DNA of 64,000 nt from NCBI GenBank assembly GCA_022009795.1, contig CP091724.1, positions 1,913,501-1,977,500 on the forward strand. The letters are read 5' to 3'. The translations under genes were made by a program, and so were the position numbers. Under the pieces are notes generated by a model that saw only the letters and a program-made list of their open reading frames with translations, did not search any database and was not told the DNA's origin. Shown in pieces: positions 29,679-39,260 of this stretch (the stretch's first letter is position 1; every line of letters begins with the position of its first letter). This DNA comes from Anaerotruncus sp. Its GTDB lineage: Bacteria > Bacillota > Clostridia > Oscillospirales > Acutalibacteraceae.

Positions 29679-31364
29679 ATGGAATACACATCAAAGTATA
29701 ATGTAAGAACCACAATGTATCAGCAGTTTGAAAATGCTGCAACAGAAAGAACAACAAATCCTTGCCTTTACTATTATAACAACACACTCAGCTGGAATGA
29801 AACATCGGAGCTTGTTGATAAATGTGCGGCGGCGCTTGTTGCAAACGGTGTTAAAAAGGGCGACAGAGTTATCGTTTGCCTGCCGAATATGCCTCAGTGC
29901 GTTGCGGCTGTTTATGCAATCAACAAAATCGGTGCAATCAGCTTCAATGCTTCATCCGCTTTCCGTTAAATCAGAGGCGGATTACGCAATCAATCTTGTT
30001 GGTGCCAAATTTGCATTTTGCTTTGATGTTTCGGAAAAATCCTTCCAAAATCATCCCGAACTCACGGTTGTTATGTGCAGAACGGCTCAGTATTTCCCGA
30101 AAACGGTTTACGGCCTTGCCGCAAATATGATGTATAAAAAGAAAATCAAGGGCAAAACCGGCCCGGCAGAAAATGTTAAGAAGCTTATTGATTGGGCCGA
30201 TTTCATGAAAGAGGGCGGCAATTATATAGCAGAGCACGGCGTTCCCGAAACGGAAACGGATTACACGGCTACCGCAGCTATTATGATGACCGGCGGCACA
30301 ACGGGCAATCCCAAGGGCGTTATGCTTTCCTCCGAAAACATCAACAACCTTTCTTATGAGCTTGTTGATGTTGTTGAGGATACTCTCGGAATGGCCATTG
30401 ATAAGGATAACGACGGAATGCTTACCGCGCTTCCCGTTTTCCACGGCTTCGGCTTTGCACTTTGCATGCATGTTTCAATGTGCGTTGGCATGGCTCAGGC
30501 TCTGTTCCCGGCGTTTGACGCAAAAATGTGCTCGCAGGCAATCAAAAAAATATCACCTTAATTATATTTTTCGGCGTGCCCGATTTCTTTGAAAAAGTAT
30601 TTAAAGCAGGATATCTTGAGGGTATCGATATGAGCACCATGAAACTTATCGGCTCCGGCGGTGATGTTGTTCCTTATTCTCTCACCGAAAAAATGGATAG
30701 ACTTCTTAAAGAAAACGGCGCAAAGTGCCATTTCGTTTCCGGCTACGGCTTAACGGAATGTGTAACCGTTTGCACTTTCACCGATCCCCGCCGCGAGGCT
30801 CCTCAGGGCTGTATCGGCGTGCCGACCTATAATATTCAGGTAATGACGGTTAAACCCGGCACCACCGAGGAATGTAAGGGCGAGGACGGCGAGCTTTGCA
30901 TCTACGGCCCAACAATCATGCAGGGCTATTGGAACGATCCCGAGGAAACCGCCAAGGTGCTCGTTAAGCATGACGACGGCAAGGTTTGGCTCCACAGCGG
31001 CGATATGTGCTGTATTGACGAAAAAGGCGACATCTATTATCGTCAGCGCCTTAAGAGAGTATATAAAATCAGCGGCTATCTTGTTTATCCTTCGTTTATT
31101 GAAGAAACCTACAGATCAATGGCTGAGATTTATGATTGCTGCGTAATCGGCAAGGAAGACGGCGGCAAAACCATGCTTAAGCTCTTTGTTGTTAAAAAAA
31201 TAAGAAATTTGCAAAAAGATGATGAGGAAGCTCTCACCGAAAAAAATCAAGCAGTTCGGCAAGCAAAAATCTTTCTAAATGGTCTCTCCCGAGAGAAATT
31301 GTTTATATAGATGAATTGCCGCGCACAAAGGTTGGCAAGGTTGATTTTTAAGGTGCTCAATTGA
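29679..31364 (+). CDS. class I adenylate-forming acyl-CoA ligase
   Basis: About 560 residues after three or four homopolymer repairs (near 29965, 30540, 31240 and 31345). Core motifs in order: GVKKGDRVIVCLPNMP; the nucleotide loop TGGTTGNPKGVML; GSGGDVV and GYGLTECVTVC; and LHSGDMCCIDEKGDIYYRQR, the A7 region, with KRVYKISGYLVYP in place of the usual GR-xx-D-xIK-x-GxxIxP. The last stretch PRTKVGKVDFK carries the catalytic Lys of A10. It activates a carboxylate with ATP and probably transfers it to CoA. The acyl group cannot be predicted. It stands alone with its own promoter. Confidence 0.87.
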
Positions 31365-31445
31365 TTTGTTTTTCAAATACTTTCCGCCGTGCAGAATTGT
31401 GCGGCGGATTTTTGCGCAAAAAAAGCAAAATTTAAACCGCTTCTC

Positions 31446-31474
31446 TTGCATATACATCCTTTGAATGATATACT
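31446..31474 (+). promoter_or_regulatory. sigma-A-type promoter of the flavin-reductase gene
   Basis: TTGCAT, 17-base spacer, TATACT, 34 bases before the start codon. Confidence 0.65.
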
Positions 31475-31508
31475 CTTTAATATAAAGCAATAAGAATTCG
31501 GTGATATT

Positions 31509-32020
31509 ATGAAAGAAATAACAATCAGAGAATTAAAAAGGAAAATCCGGTTAAGCTTATCAGCGAGGATTGGGCGTTGCTTACTGTTAAGGATGCCGAA
31601 AAAAAGGCTCTTGCAATCCCATGACGGTTTCATGGGGCGGTGTAGGCGAGCTTTGGGGCGCCGATATGGCAACGATTTATGTGCGTGAAAGCAGATACAC
31701 AAAAACTCTTCTTGATAATGAAGATTATTTTTCTCTTTGCTTTTTCGGCGGCAAGCAAAAGGAAGCATTGTCGTTTTGCGGCTCAAAAAGCGGCAGGGAT
31801 TACGATAAAGTTAAGGAAACCGGCTTAACGCCCGTTTATGCGGAAGATGCCCCTTATTTCAAAGAGGCTGAAATTGTGCTTGTCTGCCGTAAAAAAGCCA
31901 GAACTTTTCTTGGAGAGGATAGCTTCCTTGATGAAAATATTATGAAAAAAATGGTATTCCGATCATAATATGCATTATATCTATTTCGGAGAAATAGAAA
32001 AGGTATTGATTTCGGAATAA
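31509..32020 (+). CDS. flavin reductase family protein (FMN-binding split barrel)
   Basis: About 168 residues after repairs in A runs near 31538, 31602 and 31943. Repaired, it reads ENPVKLISEDWALLT, CNPMTVSWGGVGELWG and ATIYVRESRYTKTLL, then FSLCFFGGKQKEAL and ending IYFGEIEKVLISE. NPMTVSWG and RYT-KTL match the FMN-binding pattern of the DIM6/NTAB-like group. Such proteins use NAD(P)H to reduce flavin or act as small oxidoreductases. The gene's 3' end contains the promoter of the SRP RNA. Confidence 0.8.
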
Positions 32021-32035
32021 TTTTTAGTATATAAT
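32006..32035 (+). promoter_or_regulatory. promoter of the SRP RNA
   Basis: TTGATT, 18-base spacer, perfect TATAAT, six to seven bases before the first G of the RNA. Confidence 0.7.
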
Positions 32036-32040
32036 ATATA

Positions 32041-32225
32041 GGCAATTAAGTCGGCGAAGTTAAACGCCGTGCGCCGGTAAACAGGCGGTTGCATTTTCGG
32101 CGTAGCGTATGGGCCCTGTGCGACGGGATGCTACGAACCTTGTCAGGCGGGGAACCGAGCAGCAATAAGTGGATTATTCTGTGCGCCGCAGACAAGTCTG
32201 TACGCTACGCCGAGAGTGTAACCGT
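32041..32225 (+). ncRNA. ffs: signal recognition particle RNA, large bacterial type
   Basis: The domain IV signature is present: GTCAGG...GGGAA...GAGCAGCA in an asymmetric-loop hairpin (32139-32166), the binding site for Ffh. The long stem TCGGCGTAGCGTA/TACGCTACGCCGA, extended by CGGTTGCA/TGTAACCG, holds the molecule together. The 5' part (GGCG-AAGTTAAA-CGCC and GCGCC-GGTAAACA-GGCGG) fits the helix 3/4 Alu-like domain of the Bacillus-type 6S-size SRP RNA. It ends in a T tract. It lies just upstream of dnaX, a common place in Firmicutes. Confidence 0.9.
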
Positions 32226-32255
32226 TTTTATTTTTTTAAAAGGAGGGTGCGTTGT

Positions 32256-34051
32256 ATGTATCAAGTGCTATACAGAAAATACAGGCCAAAGGTTTTTGCG
32301 GATGTTTACGGCCAAGAGCATATAACATCCACCCTTATAAACGAAATTAAAGAGGGGCGTGTTTCCCACGCTTATCTTTTTACGGGCTCAAGAGGAACGG
32401 GCAAAACCACATGCGCTAAAATTTTGGCAAAGGCCGTTAATTGCGAGCATAATGAAAACGGCGAGCCGTGCAATGAATGCGAGATTTGCAAAGGGCTTGA
32501 TGACGGCACCATTTATGATGTTGTTGAAATTGATGCCGCTTCTAACAACGGCGTTGATAATATCAGGGATCTGCGTGAGGAGGCAAACTATACTCCGTCA
32601 AGAGGCAAATATCGTGTTTTCATAATTGATGAGGTGCATATGCTTTCAACGGGCGCTTTCAATGCTCTGCTTAAAACGCTTGAAGAGCCGCCTGAGCATG
32701 TTATTTTCATTCTTGCCACCACAGAGGTTCACAAGCTTCCGGCAACAATTCTTTCCCGCTGCCAAAGATTTGATTTTAAGCGAATTCAGCCCGAAACAAT
32801 GGCAATCCGATTAAAGCAGGTTGCCGGCTTTGAAAATATGCGGCTTTCGGATGAGGCTGCAATACTCATTGCCAGAATTGCGGACGGCGGTATGCGTGAT
32901 GCGCTTTCAATTCTTGATCAATGCGCAGGCAGAAGTAAGGATATAGATGAAAAACTCGTTTCAGAGGTTGCAGGCATTGCGGGCAGGGAAGCGCTTTATG
33001 AGCTTTCGCAGGCGGTTGCCGCAAAAAGCAGCGGTGCTGCACTTGATATTATAGCAAAGCTTCATGCAAACAGCTATGATATGGAGCGCCTTTGCGTTGA
33101 AATGATAAATCATTATCGCAACTTCCTTATTGTTAAAACGGTTAATAAAAACAGAGGCTTGATCATCTGCACCGATGATGAATATAATTCGATTTTATCA
33201 GGCGCGCAGGACTACACTCTGACGCAGGTTATATATGCACTGGATCTTTTTCAGGATACTCTTGTTAAAATTAAGGGCGGCGCAAATTCGAGAATAGAAA
33301 TGGAAATGAGCTTTATTAAGCTTTGCGAGCCAAAGCTTGATTCCTCCGTTGAATCAATTCTTTCAAGGCTTTCGCAGGTTGAAAATGCCGTTCGCCGCGG
33401 AATTTCCTCAGCGCCTCAAGGCCCGCAGGCTGCCGAAAGTGCTCACGCGCGGCAGGTGCCCGAACCGAAAAAAGAAACGGCTCAAAGCACAAATAATCTT
33501 CCCGAGCAAAAGCCGCAGCCCGAGGATTTGCCGTGGAAAGAGGATTTTGATTCCGTTTCCGAAAAAGCGGCTACCGCAAAAGAAAACGCGGCACAACACA
33601 CTCCTTCAAACGAGGATTTGCCACCGGACATTTTCAATGCAGACGAAGCACCGCTTCCTCCCGAGCCTCCCGTTCACAGAGCCGAGCCGACACCGCCGGC
33701 GCAAAGTCATGCTCCCGCTCAAAACGGCGATCAGGTTCTTTTTGACGGTTGGGCGGAATTTATGGATGAAATCTATAAAAAAAGATATCGCGATTTACGG
33801 TGTGCTCAACGGCTCTCGCGGATATGTCAGGGGCGAATATTTTCTGATAGACGGTAAAAACCCAACGCTCAGGCAGTTTATAAAAATTCCAACACATTCA
33901 AAGGCAATTAAGCAGGCTCTTTATGATGTTACGGGAATCAATTATAAATTGGGTTTGATAAAAAGCAATGCCGAAGCCAAGGTCAAAAAGGGATCCTCTT
34001 GAGGATTTGATTTCCAAGGCAAGCGGTAATATTAATATAGAAGTGGATTGA
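32256..34051 (+). CDS. dnaX: DNA polymerase III gamma/tau subunit
   Basis: Clamp-loader subunit. It starts MYQVLYRKYRPK behind AGGAGGG. GSRGTGKTTCAKILA is the P-loop, four Cys (NCEHNENGEPCNECEIC) bind zinc, and IIDEVHMLSTGAFNALLKTLEEPP is Walker B with the sensor region, followed by TILSRCQRFDF. A Pro/Glu-rich linker runs from about residue 380 to 500. The frame breaks in AAAAAAAG near 33777-33784. The tau-like tail (IAIYGVLNGSRGYV...) continues one frame over, and a second break near 33990 leads to DPLEDLISKAS and the stop. Both look like homopolymer error, but see the finding on programmed slippage. Confidence 0.95.
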
Positions 34052-34154
34052 AAAAAATAATATCGGCAGGCAATTAAATTGCTTGTTTAAACGCATAATG
34101 CGGCCACGGCAGAATGCGCAAAAATAAATTCATCGTGGCAGGAAAGGCATAATT

Positions 34155-34499
34155 ATGAAAGCAAGACTTCCAAAGGGAATGGGCGGCGGCCCGCAAAATA
34201 TGCAGGCGATGCTTAAGCAGGCTCAGCAGATGCAGGCGGATATAGAAACAAAAAAGGCCGAGCTTGAAGAAAAAGAATATGTTGTTTCTTCCGGCGGCGG
34301 TATGATAGAGGTAACGGTAACCGGTAAAAGAGAAGTTAAGGCAATCGGCATCAATCCCGAGGTTGTTGATCCCGAGGATGTTGAAATGCTGGAGGATCTT
34401 TTGATTGCGGCGCTTAATGAAGCAATGAGAAAGATTGATGAAGAAGAGGAAAGAGAACTCTCCTCCGTAACGGGCGGCCTCAATATTCCCGGACTTTAA
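34155..34499 (+). CDS. YbaB/EbfC family nucleoid-associated protein
   Basis: Intact 114-residue protein. MQAMLKQAQQMQADIETKKAELEEKEYVVSSGGGMIEVTV is the typical helix followed by a strand (split here: the helix is residues 11-35). GKREVKAIGINPEVVDPED and LEDLLIAALNEAM match the family. It forms homodimeric tweezers that bind DNA. Placement between dnaX and recR is the classical order. Confidence 0.95.
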   Translation: MKARLPKGMGGGPQNMQAMLKQAQQMQADIETKKAELEEKEYVVSSGGGMIEVTVTGKREVKAIGINPEVVDPEDVEMLEDLLIAALNEAMRKIDEEEERELSSVTGGLNIPGL

Positions 34500-34568
34500 T
34501 TTTTTGCCGCGCTGCGGCTTGTAAAATCAAAAAAATCAGGCAATAATTTAAGTTGTAAGGTGTTAACA

Positions 34569-35167
34569 ATGGCATATAATCTTGCGCCGCTTCAAAATTT
34601 AATAGAGCAGTTTGAGCGCATGCAGGGTATTGGGCATAAAACCGCCCAAAGAATGGCCTTTTATGTGCTCGATTTAAGCGATGAGGATGCCAAACGCTTT
34701 GCACAGGCAATCACCGATGCCCACACAAAAATCAGGCAGTGCAAATATGCTGTGATTTGGCGGATGATGAGCTTTGCCCTATCTGCAAAAGCGAAACCCG
34801 CGATAAAAGCGTGATTTGCGTTGTGGAAGATCCCCGTGATGTTGCCGCAATTGAGCGCACCCATGAATATAACGGCACTTATCATGTGCTTCACGGCGCA
34901 ATTTCGCCGATGAATAATATCGGCCCCGATCAAATCAAAATCAAAGAGCTGCTTGCCCGCCTTAATGACGGCGTGGTTGAGGAGGTTATAATGGCAACCA
35001 ACCCAACTGTTGAGGGCGAGGCAACGGCAATGTATATAGGCAGGCTGCTGAAGCCCATGGGTATCACCGTTTCAAGGCTTGCTTACGGCGTGCCTGTAGG
35101 CGCAGATCTTGAGTATGCGGATGAGGTTACATTGTCTCGCGCGCTGGAAGGCCGCAGCCTGATTTAA
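34569..35167 (+). CDS. recR: recombination protein RecR
   Basis: Works with RecO/RecF in gap repair. FERMQGIGHKTAQRMAFYVL is the helix-hairpin-helix. The zinc-finger CxxC pairs are split by a frame break near 34745: upstream IRQCKY, downstream CCDLADDELCPICKSE. The Toprim domain has CVVEDPRDVAAIE and ISPMNNIGPDQI, and the end is VSRLAYGVPVGADLEYADEVTLSRALEGR. Here one base is missing, or two are extra, outside a long homopolymer, unlike most breaks in the window. The ATG at 34569 is preferred over the upstream in-frame TTG. Confidence 0.95.
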
Positions 35168-35248
35168 TTCGGCGGGAATTTAACTGCAATATGCAAAATT
35201 TTCGCACAAACGCGGAATTTTGCTTGTTTAAAGAAAAGGAGCAAGGCA

Positions 35249-35723
35249 GTGGAAAAACAAAACAGCGGCTTTCTGCCCATAGCTTCAAACAGAAAAGCAT
35301 ATCACGATTATTTCGTGCTTGAAACGTATGAGGCCGGCATAGAGCTTTACGGAACAGAGATTAAATCAATCCGCGGCGGCAGGGTTAATCTTAAGGATTC
35401 GTTTTGCAGTGTTGATAACGGCGAAATGTTTGTTATCGGAATGCATATATCACCTTATGAGCATGGCAATATTTTTAACCGTGATCCGATGCGCAAGAAA
35501 AAGCTTTTGATGCATAAAAAAGAAATAATAAAGCTTTTCACTCAAAATCAGCAACAGGGCTTAAGCATAATTCCTCTTAAGCTTTATATAAAAAAAGGCC
35601 GCGCAAAGCTTGAAATCGGGCTTTTGCAAGGGCAAAAAGCTGCATGATAAGCGCAATGTTGCCGCAGAAAAAGAGGCAAATCGCAGCATAGAGCGCGCAC
35701 TAAAGGAACGCAGCAAATATTAA
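35249..35723 (+). CDS. smpB: SsrA-binding protein SmpB
   Basis: Binds tmRNA and delivers it to stalled ribosomes. GTG start 8 bases after AAGGAG. FLPIASNRKAYHDYFVLETYEAG, LYGTEIKSIRGGRVNLKDSF and PLKLYIKKGRAKLEIGL are family signatures. A frame break near 35634 is followed by GKKLHDKRNVAAEKEA and the basic C-terminal tail that enters the decoding centre. It stands 10 bases before ssrA, its functional partner. Confidence 0.95.
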
Positions 35724-35733
35724 AATTTAATAT

Positions 35734-36085
35734 GGGGATGAAAGGATTTCGACGGGGTTGTTGAACCTTGGTCAGCGAGTAGCGGAGTTGCACCGCTTTA
35801 AAAGTAACACTTTAAAATTAACTGACAATAACAGATCAGTAGCTCTTGCTGCTTAATTAGCGGCTTGCGTTCTGCCGGAGAGTGCCACGGCTCCGAACAG
35901 AGCGTCGATTTAGTGGCGAACATGAATGGAAGAGCGCCTTGGCTTCCGTCAGGTATAAAAGGCTACCGATGCCGATAGGCTGTTTGTTGCCGCTCGGTTT
36001 GGGGAATCCTAAATAATAAACTACACTCGTAGAGCCCTTGGCAAGATGATTTCGGACGCGGTTTCGATTACCGCCATCTCCACCA
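35734..36085 (+). ncRNA. ssrA: transfer-messenger RNA
   Basis: The 5' end GGGGATG pairs with 3' CATCTCC, and ACCA is encoded. The tRNA-like T arm reads GGTTTCGATTACCGCC. The tag frame (35824-35856) encodes DNNRSVALAA followed by TAA, to which the charged Ala is added in front. Pseudoknot-forming segments follow, such as GCCGGAGAGTGCC. The ICE begins directly after the 3' end, so the insertion leaves the RNA intact. Confidence 0.95.
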
Positions 36086-36090
36086 CTTTT

Positions 36091-36127
36091 AGCCTTTTGA
36101 GCAGTAATGTTCAAAAGGCTTTATTTA
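36091..36127 (+). terminator. terminator after ssrA
   Basis: AGCCTTTTGA/TCAAAAGGCT followed by TTTATTT. If the att core ends at the ssrA 3' end, this terminator belongs to the element and restores ssrA termination. Confidence 0.8.
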
Positions 36128-36251
36128 CGCCGAAAGCCGCATAAATAAGGGAATTTCACGATATGACGCACTTTCTTCAAAACTGACACAACCTCATATA
36201 AATTACTCATAAAATTAATCATAAAGGGGTAGATTTTTGGGGTACCGAAAA

Positions 36252-37167
36252 CTATATACTCATCTTATTTCTTGGATGGTTTTCTTTAAGAATATGGCGA
36301 ATTTTGTTTGTGCTTATGTGAGTGTAAATTTGAGTAGTCGTAATTGAACTGTGACCGAGAAGCTGTTGAATATATCTTATGTTGACATTTTCATCCATAA
36401 GTGCTGTTGCAAAAGTATGCCTGAACATATGCGGAGTAATATGTAAATCCACACCGCTCCTTTTTGCATAATCACTTATCATATTTCTTATGGATTGCTC
36501 CGAATACCTGTTTCCTAATTTGTTGATGAAAACATAATCGCTATCGCAATCACAAATCTTAATATATTCATTTAAAAGTCTTGATACTTTAACATTAGCA
36601 ATACACATTATGCGTTCTTTTGAACCTTTGCCGTAAATGTATATCGTGTTGCTGTTGAGGTCAAGACTTTTTCTTTTTAGATTGCTGATTTCCGATACCC
36701 TCATTCCGGTAGAAAACAGCAGTTCAATAATTATAACATTTCTTAGTGCCATTTTTATATTGATAACTGCTTTTTTTGCATTATCAAACTGTAAATATCC
36801 AAATTTCAATATACTTTTTTTATGTTCTCAATCGGAATAGTTTTTCGGCAGGGTAATCGGTTCTTTGTATTTTTAATGTAATTTTTGTGAAACGGATTGA
36901 TTTCAATAATGTCCTCAATTTCCATATACCTGTAAAATGCTTTCACGCAGGCAATTTTTCGCTTGGCAGTTTTAGGTTTGTAACGCTGATGAAGTGAGTT
37001 TATATATTTGTTTAGCTCATTCTTGCTAAAGCAATCCTTATCTTGCATATAAGAGCAAAACTGCTTTTAAATCAATTTTATACGCTTTTATCGTTAATGC
37101 ACTCAGTCCTTTTTAAATTACTGCAAACCTCAATGTAATTCCTTGCTTCTTTTTCTATCTTTATCAT
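36252..37167 (-). CDS. tyrosine recombinase / integrase of the ICE
   Basis: About 300 residues after three frame repairs (near 36835, 37060 and 37105). Start at ATG 37167 behind GGAGG. The N-terminal SAM-like domain includes ALTIKAYKIDLKQFCSY. All catalytic residues are visible: Arg in STGMRVSEI, Lys in YGKGSKER, His-x-x-Arg in TPHMFRHTFA, His in QLLGHSSI and Tyr in TQIYTHI. It is close to XerC/D-type and ICE integrases. It sits 166 bases from ssrA and reads towards it, the usual layout for a left-end integrase that recombines at ssrA. Confidence 0.9.
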
Positions 37168-37298
37168 AATAAAAACCTCCTAAAATATATGATTTTTATT
37201 ATGCTTGCTTATAAAAACCAAAAGTCGATAAAATTTGATTAAATATCTCAAAGTTATGCTATTCTTGACCATAAAATACACCAGTTTTGTATTTGTTA

Positions 37299-37327
37299 TT
37301 GAAAAAAATATTGAAATGTGCTATCTT
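37299..37327 (+). promoter_or_regulatory. candidate promoter of the AT-rich cargo gene
   Basis: TTGAAA, 17-base spacer, TATCTT, placing the dyad at 37362 in the 5' leader of the cargo gene. AT-richness makes chance matches likely. Apart from this and the dyad, nothing is seen in 37168-37401. Confidence 0.4.
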
Positions 37328-37361
37328 TTAAATGAAATAAATGTAGTTTGAAAGGAATGCA

Positions 37362-37380
37362 GGATAACTATTGATTATCC
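37362..37380 (+). repeat. left copy of 18-bp inverted repeat / leader dyad
   Basis: GGATAA-CTATTGA-TTATCC. Bases 37363-37380 are the exact reverse complement of 39153-39170. It lies 21 bases before the ATG of the plus-strand cargo gene and is followed by TTTTTAT, so it could also act as an attenuator. Confidence 0.75.
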
Positions 37381-37401
37381 TTTTTATATCAATTTATATC
37401 A

Positions 37402-38418
37402 ATGGAAAAATTAGATTATACTTTTTCAATAAAAAAAGTAAAAACGACAGATACAGATTATATAGAAGCAATAAAAATATATAACGAAAAAAATACCATA
37501 TGAAATTCGAACTCCTTCAAATGAAATAACAATGTGGATAAATGAAAGCCAAAAAAAATCACCATTTGCTTTATTTTTGCTTTTATTCTATATTTTTTAA
37601 TAATGAAGTTGTAGGATTTTTCAATGGAAACATATATAAAAAAAGAACCAAAAATAATGTTAGGAGAATACATTTCATTAAAAAAACAGGATTTGATTTT
37701 TGAAATAACAGTATTTACTTTTTTTAGATTTAATGAGAAACTACTATAAATCAAATAATGTAGATATATCTTATTTTTATAGATGAAATAAATTATAGAA
37801 ATTCAGGTAAATCGATTGACAAAGAAAGTCGAAAAATTTAAAAAAATCGTTATGTGTTCAAGGCTATGGGGAAATTGATTCAATTCATACAATATTGCCT
37901 TTGGGACTAAATAATTTTTGAAAGTTCTTTTGATGCCAAAATATATATAAAAATCTAATGATAAAATTTCTGAAATCTCAAAAGATACATACCTTCAAAT
38001 AATTGAGTCAATATATTATGATTATTATGTAGCCTGGTATAAAAATCCTTTTTTTCTGAATCTGATCTTAATAAATACCAATTAAAAAGTAGATACGTTA
38101 TTTCAAGATTTAACAAACAAATTAATGAAAAACATCTAAATTCAAAGTTCTTTATACAGATTGCCCAATATTAAATGATAGAAAAAAATGCAATACGATA
38201 CAATTAGTGTTCCAACAAAAAAACATAAAAGTGGTTATGTATGGATAATTATTGTTCTATTAGTAATAATCGTTCCACCAATGGCCGGATATATATACAA
38301 TTGGTTGTTGAATATAATGGAAATAGAAATATCAAGCGTAGAAGCAATAATTGGAGAAAGTATCAGTGGAATATTAACTTTTATTTCAACTTATATTGTT
38401 TATAAAAAAATATTATAA
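37402..38418 (+). CDS. AT-rich cargo protein A: possible acetyltransferase-like domain plus C-terminal membrane helices
   Basis: About 330 codons read across many frame breaks. It begins MEKLDYTFSIKKVKTTDTDYIEAI, then ITMWINESQKKSPFALF and NNEVVGFF. FLDLMRNYYKSNNVDISYF, FIDEINYRNSGKSIDKESRK, TILPLGLNNFESSFDAKI and YLQIIESIYYDYYVAWYK follow. The NNEVVGF / EYISL pattern suggests a GNAT-like fold, weakly. The last 76 codons (from 38188) are an intact stretch with one clear helix (YVWIIIVLLVIIVPPMAGYIY) and a second (ISGILTFISTYIVYK). Whether they belong to the same protein or to a separate small gene is open. Composition is far more AT-rich than the ICE genes. Function unknown; a defence or toxin role is only a guess from location. 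Confidence 0.5.
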
Positions 38419-38464
38419 TTTTTTTAGTGTCATAATAATATTTCCAGAATGCTTTTTCATATAA

Positions 38465-39137
38465 TTACTTTTTATTGAAATAATCGTCAAATTTATTTAG
38501 TTTCTCAGCAATATTTTTCATGATTAGCAAACAGAGCATCTAATATGTGGAATCCTTTTCACATCAACAACTTTAATACACTTAAAGCTCTCAACAACTT
38601 TTCATTATATATTCATAAGAGTAGATCCATTGTCTTTGAAATTGATCTAAATACGGTGTTGTAATAATAGCCGCATCAGATTTATAATACTTATTAAATA
38701 AATATTCAAAACTATTACTATTTTTCGAATTCTAAAATAATAATTCCTTCCGATTTTTGTCACTCGAATTAACTCTGAAATTGAAATAATAGCATCTGTA
38801 TAGTTAATAACGCTGCCTACACATAAAAACACCATCAAAAAAATACAATCATCAAATGGGATTTTTTTCAATTGAACCAACAGTATATTCTTTACAGTTT
38901 TTCTATTTTTAATTTTTTGCTATGTCAATGTGATGCATTCTACATTTTTAAACCATAAGCATTGCCCGCCGATCCTGCATTTAAAAATATAATTTGATTT
39001 GACTATTTCGCTATTATTAATGTAATTATCTATGTAGTTATAAGAGTGTTTATACCATGAAGAACTAGACCAAACAGATTCTGCTTTTTTTCATAAAAAA
39101 ATTTTTTTAACTATGTTTAAATCAAGCTTTTTTTCAT
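38465..39137 (-). CDS. AT-rich cargo protein B, unknown, heavily frame-broken
   Basis: Reading the minus strand from ATG 39137, pieces in alternating frames suggest a protein of about 220 residues. They are ESVWSSSSWYKHSYNYIDNY, then NAGSAGNAYGL or CRIGGQCLWFKN in competing frames, KNRKTVKNILLVQLKK, KSDAAIITTPYLDQFQ, CIKVVDVKRIPH and LNKFDDYFNKK before the stop at 38465. The gene converges on cargo gene A (stop-to-stop gap 46 bases). At its 5' end it carries the same 18-bp dyad 15 bases before the ATG. There is no clear ribosome site. I do not recognise a family. It may be intact behind sequencing error or truly decayed. Confidence 0.4.
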
Positions 39138-39152
39138 AAGTGAAATTATAGT

Positions 39153-39170
39153 GGATAATCAATAGTTATC
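39153..39170 (-). repeat. right copy of 18-bp inverted repeat / leader dyad
   Basis: Exact reverse complement of 37363-37380. Read on the minus strand it stands upstream of cargo gene B in the same relative orientation as the left copy before cargo gene A. Confidence 0.75.
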
Positions 39171-39205
39171 TTTTTATTAACAACCAAACATCTGTATATA
39201 ATTAA

Positions 39206-39238
39206 AAGCCTGTCGGTTAAAATCGGCAGGCTTTTTTG
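39206..39238 (+). terminator. hairpin terminator upstream of parA
   Basis: AGCCTGTCG/CGGCAGGCT followed by six Ts, 23 bases before the parA start. It isolates the ICE core operon from the cargo. Confidence 0.8.
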
Positions 39239-39260
39239 TATATATAGAACTAAAACGGAG

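Noticed and set aside
35857..36114. 85-codon minus-strand ORF over ssrA
   Set aside because: Antisense shadow of the tmRNA gene.
36860..37160. Integrase fragments as evidence of a dead integrase
   Set aside because: Each break is in or next to a short run and the repaired protein has all catalytic residues, as with essential genes in the window.
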